Shown here: in pieces, positions 40,701 to 47,500 of the stretch
Position numbering within the stretch: the stretch's first letter is position 1
Layout of the letters: each line of letters begins with the position of its first letter
Origin: Lucifuga dentata
Lineage: Eukaryota; Chordata; Actinopteri; Ophidiiformes; Bythitidae
Length of the DNA: 64,000 nucleotides
Assembly: GCA_014773175.1 (NCBI GenBank)
Contig: VXCM01005068.1
Span: forward strand, 19,251 to 83,250
Reading direction: 5' to 3'
Made by a program: the position numbers and the translations under genes
Notes under the pieces: generated by a model
The model's database searches: none
The model's input: only the letters and a program-made list of their open reading frames with translations
Told to the model about the DNA's origin: nothing

Positions 40701-43330
40701 ACCAGCGATGAAATATAAGATGAAAGTGTACTCTCTCGATTTTTGTCAGTGCACGTCAGTGATTGTCGCGTCCTGCTAAAGACAGCTAGCCAACTTTTTT
40801 GTACAGAATTGGTGTACAGAATTGTGTGTGTGCGTGATTTCATCATGAAGCAGTTTCAGGCAGCAGCTACACACACTAATCGCACAGTAATTCAGAGAGA
40901 GTAAACAGTGTCTGTTGCCTGTGGATGCCATATAGTTAGAATTACATATCCAAACACAATACAATATGACTCAAATCTATTACTTAAACGACCATACCGG
41001 CAATTGTGCATGTTTGAGCCCAATATATACAGCCTGCATATATGTTACGTTGCTCACAACCAATTTCCAAAATATAAAACCGTATTTTAGTTTTCCTGTT
41101 GTTTTTTCCAAATCCCCTAATGTTTCAAACTTAAATATTCAGGTGATACACCCACCTTAAAATTCAGTGTTTCACCTGCTTTTGCACGGTTGTAGAAGGT
41201 ATCATTGTTTTAATTTCTCAGTAAAAGTCATCTTCTCCTGGGACTATATTTCCTGGCGGAGACATACAGTACGTTCTCTTCCGTGCAGCTCCATGTTGGA
41301 TCAGTTAAATAAAGTTACTTCGGTAAAAGACCCACTAGACATGTTGTTTGCTGTGATGGATTTTGTATCTCAAGTCTCTACAAGTGATTTTAATCATGTA
41401 CTAGAGTGAACCAATGGCAGTCTGGAAGGACAACAAACTTAAGTAGTATATTTTGGGAAATGGTTGTCAATAACATAACTTTTATAGATATATATATATA
41501 TATATATATGGCTGAAACATGCACAATCACTGGTATGGTCTTTTAAAGGGGACATAGTCTGTTTTTTGCTATTTGCTATGGTAGGGATTTCTGATTACTG
41601 ATCACTAATGTCTGCCTGATTAGATTACTAATGTTGATGCCACTAACTGTAACTTATTGATGCCACTATGTAACACGTTTGAACACACTTGTTACACACA
41701 CCAAGTGTTGGCCAGCATCTGTATTTCACAGTCCATGGGTGTTGCCAGCTCAGGCCTAATGGATCTGGCCAATCAGAAGAGGGCAGACTTCTGGGGGGAC
41801 CTTAAAATGACAGAAAAGAAAAAGTGACAGTGTCTAAAACGTCCTGTTTTCACTCAGTCTGCACAGCAGTTCTACAGCAAGGGCAAGTGGAAGTAGATCG
41901 ATATGGTTTTTGCACAAGCAATGCAAAGGTTTGAAAATAGACCCCTAAGTAAAAATAAGAACATGAAAATGTGTGTAATATGTTGCCTGTAAAGGACCAT
42001 ACCAACCATTTTGCATGTTTGAGCCTAATACAGTATATTAAATTTTCAAATATGTAAGGTTACTGACAATCATTTCCCAAAGGATAAAACCGTATTTCAG
42101 CTTTCCTGATATTTTGCAAAATCTCTTGATCTTTCAAAATCAAATATTCAAGTGATACACCCACTTTAAAAATCAATGTTTCACCTGCTAATAGTTACAC
42201 AGCCTTATGAGGTCACGGTCGGTAAGATTTTTCGATAAGTGCAGGTCTTCTTTTGGGACTATATTCCCTGGTGGAGACATACATTCACTCTGCACTTTTT
42301 ATTGTGCTTAAACGCTAAAATTACGTAACTTTGAAAAAAACACCTGAATATACACGTCTTATTCACAATGATGGATTACCTATCCCAAGAATATTTCAAG
42401 TATCAACAAGTTGATTTTAATAGCGTACCAGAATGAACTGAAACCAGTGGCAGTCTGGAAGGTAGGAAAAACATTGTTAATTCACCATTCCAGTAGTGTG
42501 CTTTGCAAAAATGATTGTCAGTAACATTACGTGTATGAAAAATGAATATATTAGGCTCAAACATGAAAAATGGGTGGTGTGGTCTTTTAAGTATGATATT
42601 TGAATATCCTTTCTGCTACTTGTATAGGCAGCAATTCATAAAAAAAAAAAAGTCTTCATAGTAAATTTTTAAATTTTTATCAAACTGTCAGCAGGTACAT
42701 CAATGTGCTCCATATTTATGCATCAGTGATTAAAAAAATTCAATACAAGGTTTTACCCAATAGCATGGACAAACCTTGTTTCTCCAATATTGAAAATATT
42801 GGAATGAAGTGGTTGGTGATACAAGGTTTTTAAGCCAATTTGAGGATTTTCATGCTTTCTGGGTAATTGAAGGATTAAATGCTCCTTTACACTATAGCGT
42901 AAATTCTCTGACCACTTCCCTTTTTGAAAAGCTTTAAGCATTAACGGATAATAGCTATATTTTAGGAGTTTAAAGTACTAATCTGCAAAGTAACTAATAG
43001 CTACAACTGAGAAATAAATCTAGTGGATTAAAGTGGCACAAAGTAGAAATAGCAAAGAACACATAGCTAAAATTTGCACTTACTGGTGAGCCTGTTTCTG
43101 TTGAATCTGCACTGATTATATATTTGCACACAGCTGCACTCATCTTATCAGAAAGAATATTCCATAGGAAATGTGGAAGTAAAGTGAAGTCAGGAAAGTG
43201 TTATGATACTAAAAGCCTGAGATGCTCAACGTTAGAGGGATCACATGAGGAGCTTTCTGCGTGACCAGCTCACCTCTCCACCTCCTGCTCCCTACTCACT
43301 GAACACATACACGCACACACACACACATAC

Positions 43331-43375
<45 letters not shown>

Positions 43376-44456
43376 GCATTCTGACAAGGTTAGCCTTAAA
43401 GTGCTTTTTTTGTGAACTCCTGAAGCTTTGGCTGATGCAGCAGCAGCAGAGGGAGTTAAACACGGGGACAAGAATAGCCTGGTGCTGCTGTTTGGAGCTG
43501 TCCTGTTGCTAAAAATAGAGCGGGGGGGGGNGGGGGGGGGGGAGCACAGGCTCTCCTTCGCTGGCTCTGTCCCCGCAGCTGCTGCTAAGATTGGATCCTG
43601 CTCGATATAAATAGCACCAGCCAGCCCAGAGGAGGAGGAGAGACAAAGGGGAGGGGGGAACCTCTCTACTCTCATTTTCTCTTCTGCGCTTTTTTCCATC
43701 CCTCCTCTTCCACTGCAGTGCTGCTTGTTTCTCCGGGGCACACGTATGTGCACGTGTGTGTGCACATACAGCGTGTGTATGCATCTCCAACAGTATTTAA
43801 AGGATACATGTTTCCAGGCTGCGAGCTGCAGCCCTCATCATCGATCTGCAATGCTGATGTCCATCTCGTTTATGCATGCAAAACCCATCTGGTAGCAGCA
43901 ACCCAGGAGGGTGTGTTTGCATATGCAAGACAAGACGTCTGGAAAAAAAAATAAATAAATACAGCCTGCAGATATCTAGTCCTTGATTGCTGAGTAAATA
44001 ATGTTTCATGAGGCAATCTTCGGGGAAGAATGAAGAGGGGAGGAAATGAAAAAGGGAATTGGAATTTTAAAAAAGAGGATTTATCAAGCAGAAGTGAAGG
44101 AGGAAAATCTGAGAAAATAAATAATGAATCAAAAGCTCCCTCATGTAAAGTATAGCCTTGCTTGGAGATGTCCGTCCCTGCTGATTTTCATACTGACAGG
44201 CTGCAGCCTGAGGCGAAACCAGTCACCTCACAGTGCTGAGGGAAACACTGCAGCGGCTTTCCTGCCTTGACTTACTGCCATGTTTGCTCCCTGCAATAAA
44301 ACATGTCTGCATGTCTTCCTGCACACCAGCATTCAGACTCTGCATACAGCACGACTTGATAAACGCTCATACTTTCATACCGAAAATAAGGCAAGGAGCA
44401 CTTTTTTGAGAAATGAGAAGCAGCCACAAGCTGTGCACTTTGATTGCAGGTGCACA

Positions 44457-44515
<59 letters not shown>

Positions 44516-47500
44516 TGAAAGTAAACTTCAGTACACCCACACACACTGGTACACACAGACATGCGGCAAGCGCACACTTGCACACCCCCGCATCACAGAG
44601 CGCTCCTCGCTTTCCTCTGGCACTCGGAGCTAAGATTAGTAACAGGAAGCTAAAAATAAACTTCAGCCGTATGGAGTGAAAAGGGAGGGGTAGCTGGGAG
44701 GAGGGTGGGGGGGGAGGACAGAAATGGAATGCTGAGCAGGCAGGGATGGGGGAGAGAAAGAGAGAGGGAGAGCTTGATTAAAGGGATCAGAGTGGGGGAG
44801 CAGGGGAACAAGGGGAAAGGGAAGGTGGGGCGTTGGCTTGTCCGCATGATGAGATATGAAACACATTCATTAGCCACTGCAGCAGTTATTCTATGAGAAT
44901 ACGTGATGTGATTCTTAAAGGATCATACCACCCATTTTGCATGTTTGAGCCTAATATATTCAATTTTCATACATGTTACGTTACTGACAATCATTTCCCA
45001 AAAGATAAAACCATATTTCAGCTTTCCTGATATTTTTCAAAATCTCTTAATCTTACAAAATCAAATATTCAAGCGATACATCCATGTTTCATCTGCTAAT
45101 AGTTACACATCCTTATGAAGTCATGGTCGTTTAAATTTTTCCATAAACGCAGGTCTTCTTTTGGGACTATATTCCCCAGTGGAGACATACATTCAATCTG
45201 CACTTTTTATTGCGTGTAAACACTAAAATTACAGACTTTGGAAAAAAAACCTGAATACACTTGTTGTTTGCTATGATGGATTACCTATCCCAAGAACGTT
45301 TCAAGTATCAACAAGTTGATTTTAATAGTGTACCAGAATGAACTGAAACCAATGGCAGTCTGGAAGGTAGGAAAAACATTTCTAATTCACCGTTCCAGTA
45401 GTATGTTTTGGGAAATGGTTATCAGTAACGTTATATGTGTATGAAAATTGAATATATTAGGCTCAAACATGCAAAATGGGTGGTATGGTCCTTTAANATA
45501 TGTGTATGAAAATTGAATATATTAGGCTCAAACATGCAAAATGGGTGGTATGGTCCTTTAAAGCTGCTATAGGAGCAGCAAGGCATAACGACCAATTTCA
45601 GCAACAAAATCAATTATTATTAAAGCTGTGAATATATTTGTTTCAACTAAAGCTCCACAACACTTTGTCACCTCCATCAAGGAACTTCCATTTGTACCCG
45701 CGTCTGTTGTTTTTGGGTTGGATGGCTGGATGGTTGTTGATAACAGAAATATCAAAAAGTTCTGATCCAATTTTGATCAAACTTGGTGGAATCTCGGGGC
45801 ACGATCCAGGGAAGAAGTTGTTCAATTTTGGTGCGGATCCAGGAATGGGTTTGTAATGTGAGGAGAAAGGGTGTTTATTGTCCATTTCTGCAAAAGTAAT
45901 ACACCAGCATATCTCAAAACATATTTATCCTATGATAGATTATTAATAGGATATGGTAGCTTATTCATCAATTTGGTGGACAAAAACAGTCTGCTTGAAC
46001 AGAAGCGACATTAGTAGAATTGCTGTAAGAAATTCTATTCATGTCTTTCTGGTAAGAAATTGGGCAGAAACCTGCAGCAGCTGCTAATGTGCCACTGAGA
46101 TGCTAATTCAGTAGCATGTAAACAGTGTTGGCATACTTTTAATAGTTACAGAGAGACCCAGAAAAAACATGTTTATTACTTCATACTTGTTTTTTCTCTC
46201 TCTCTCTCGAAGCCAGAATATTATTATTAGAAGACTAATTTTGTCTTTGCTTGTTCTGGTGCCCTTGCAGTTCTTATTGTTTTCTTTGATCTGCTTCAGT
46301 TGAATAGAAGTGTAGAAATAAATGAAGTTGTTTTTGAGCGCCACTTGAAATAAAAATCAGAACAGGTCCTTAACAAACATCTCAACATTTAGTCTCACAC
46401 ACACACAAACCTCATGTTGAGCCATATTTGTTATAACACGTTATATCTTGTCTTTTGGTTATAGCAAACGTCTGTCTTCTTGCAGAATCGAGGACTCGAG
46501 GAACTTTTGCACATTTCCTCAGATAAATACTTGTTTAGCTTTTTCCCTTCTGGAAATTCTCCGACTTGGCAGAGACGCTAACAGCCTAAATTATTAAATT
46601 TGCAAGCAGGGGGAGGAAGTGTGTGTCAGGAGAAACATCAAACTCAGCAGTCTGTTTAAAATGTAGCAGGAGAGACTTTTTTACAAGCCTTATTTTGAAA
46701 GAAAATGTAGGCATAAGAAACGGTAAATAAAGCAGAACATGGCTGAATTTATCCAATCTGACTTAACTCCCTGTCTTGTCCTAGTTTTTCTTAAGTATTT
46801 TTTTAATCTTTTCTCACATGAATATGTTTNTTAACTCCCTGTCTTGTCCTAGTTTTTCTTAAGTATTTTTTTAATCTTTTCTCACATGAATATGTTTTAA
46901 TTTTTGCATTAATTACTACGAATTTATGGATCTGAACCTGTAAACAAAATAAAGATGGAGGTGTACCCCTTAAGTGTTGGAGCACATCAAACATTCAATG
47001 CTTGAAAAGTGCAGTTGTTGTGCTCATCTGCCACCTACTGGTCAGATGCTGTTACTACATCAGACACCAATAAATCTGTTTTAGCATTCAGACTCAAATC
47101 AGACTTTGACCTCTTTTTGTTAGGTGGACTGGGAGAGCAACGGCAGCCTGGTGAAGAAGCTGCCGTCCATCCGGGAGGACGAGGAGGTGGACGAGGAGCC
47201 GAACTCAGTGTCTCATGCTCCTCGCTCGCCGCTCCGCCTCAGTAGGGGGTTGAACTCGCCCCTGCGCTCCCCCCTCCTGCCTCCCAGGCCGTTCCGCGCC
47301 CCCTCCGAACACTCCCGCCCCACCACCCTGCAGATACCGGTGGTCAGCTTCAGCAGCGCACCTGCTGAACTCAGCCCCAGGTGACACACACACACACACA
47401 AAGGTCACTAAAAGATAAGGAGAAGACTAGTTTGAGTGATTAAAAAAAAAGATCAGGCAGACAAGCTCAGCCCTCAGTGCACCAATCACATCTGATGCTA

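Larger units (their letters stand above)
40649..47123 (+). other. kcnh3: kcnh3 intron (CNB-domain exon to acidic exon)
   Basis: Holds MITE copies 9-11, two CA arrays, the candidate regulatory segment, a dispersed repeat at 45.7-45.85 kb and an assembly duplication at 46,830. I found no convincing extra exon, but a short symmetric one could be missed. Confidence 0.75.

Noticed and set aside
40211..40711. Use of the whole open frame 40,211-40,711 as one coding unit
   Set aside because: Only 40,434-40,648 is conserved and bounded by splice sites; the flanks read through intron sequence.
47124..47384. Independent ORF starting at the GTG of 47,124
   Set aside because: It is an internal kcnh3 exon with AG acceptor and GT donor; the apparent start is only the exon edge.
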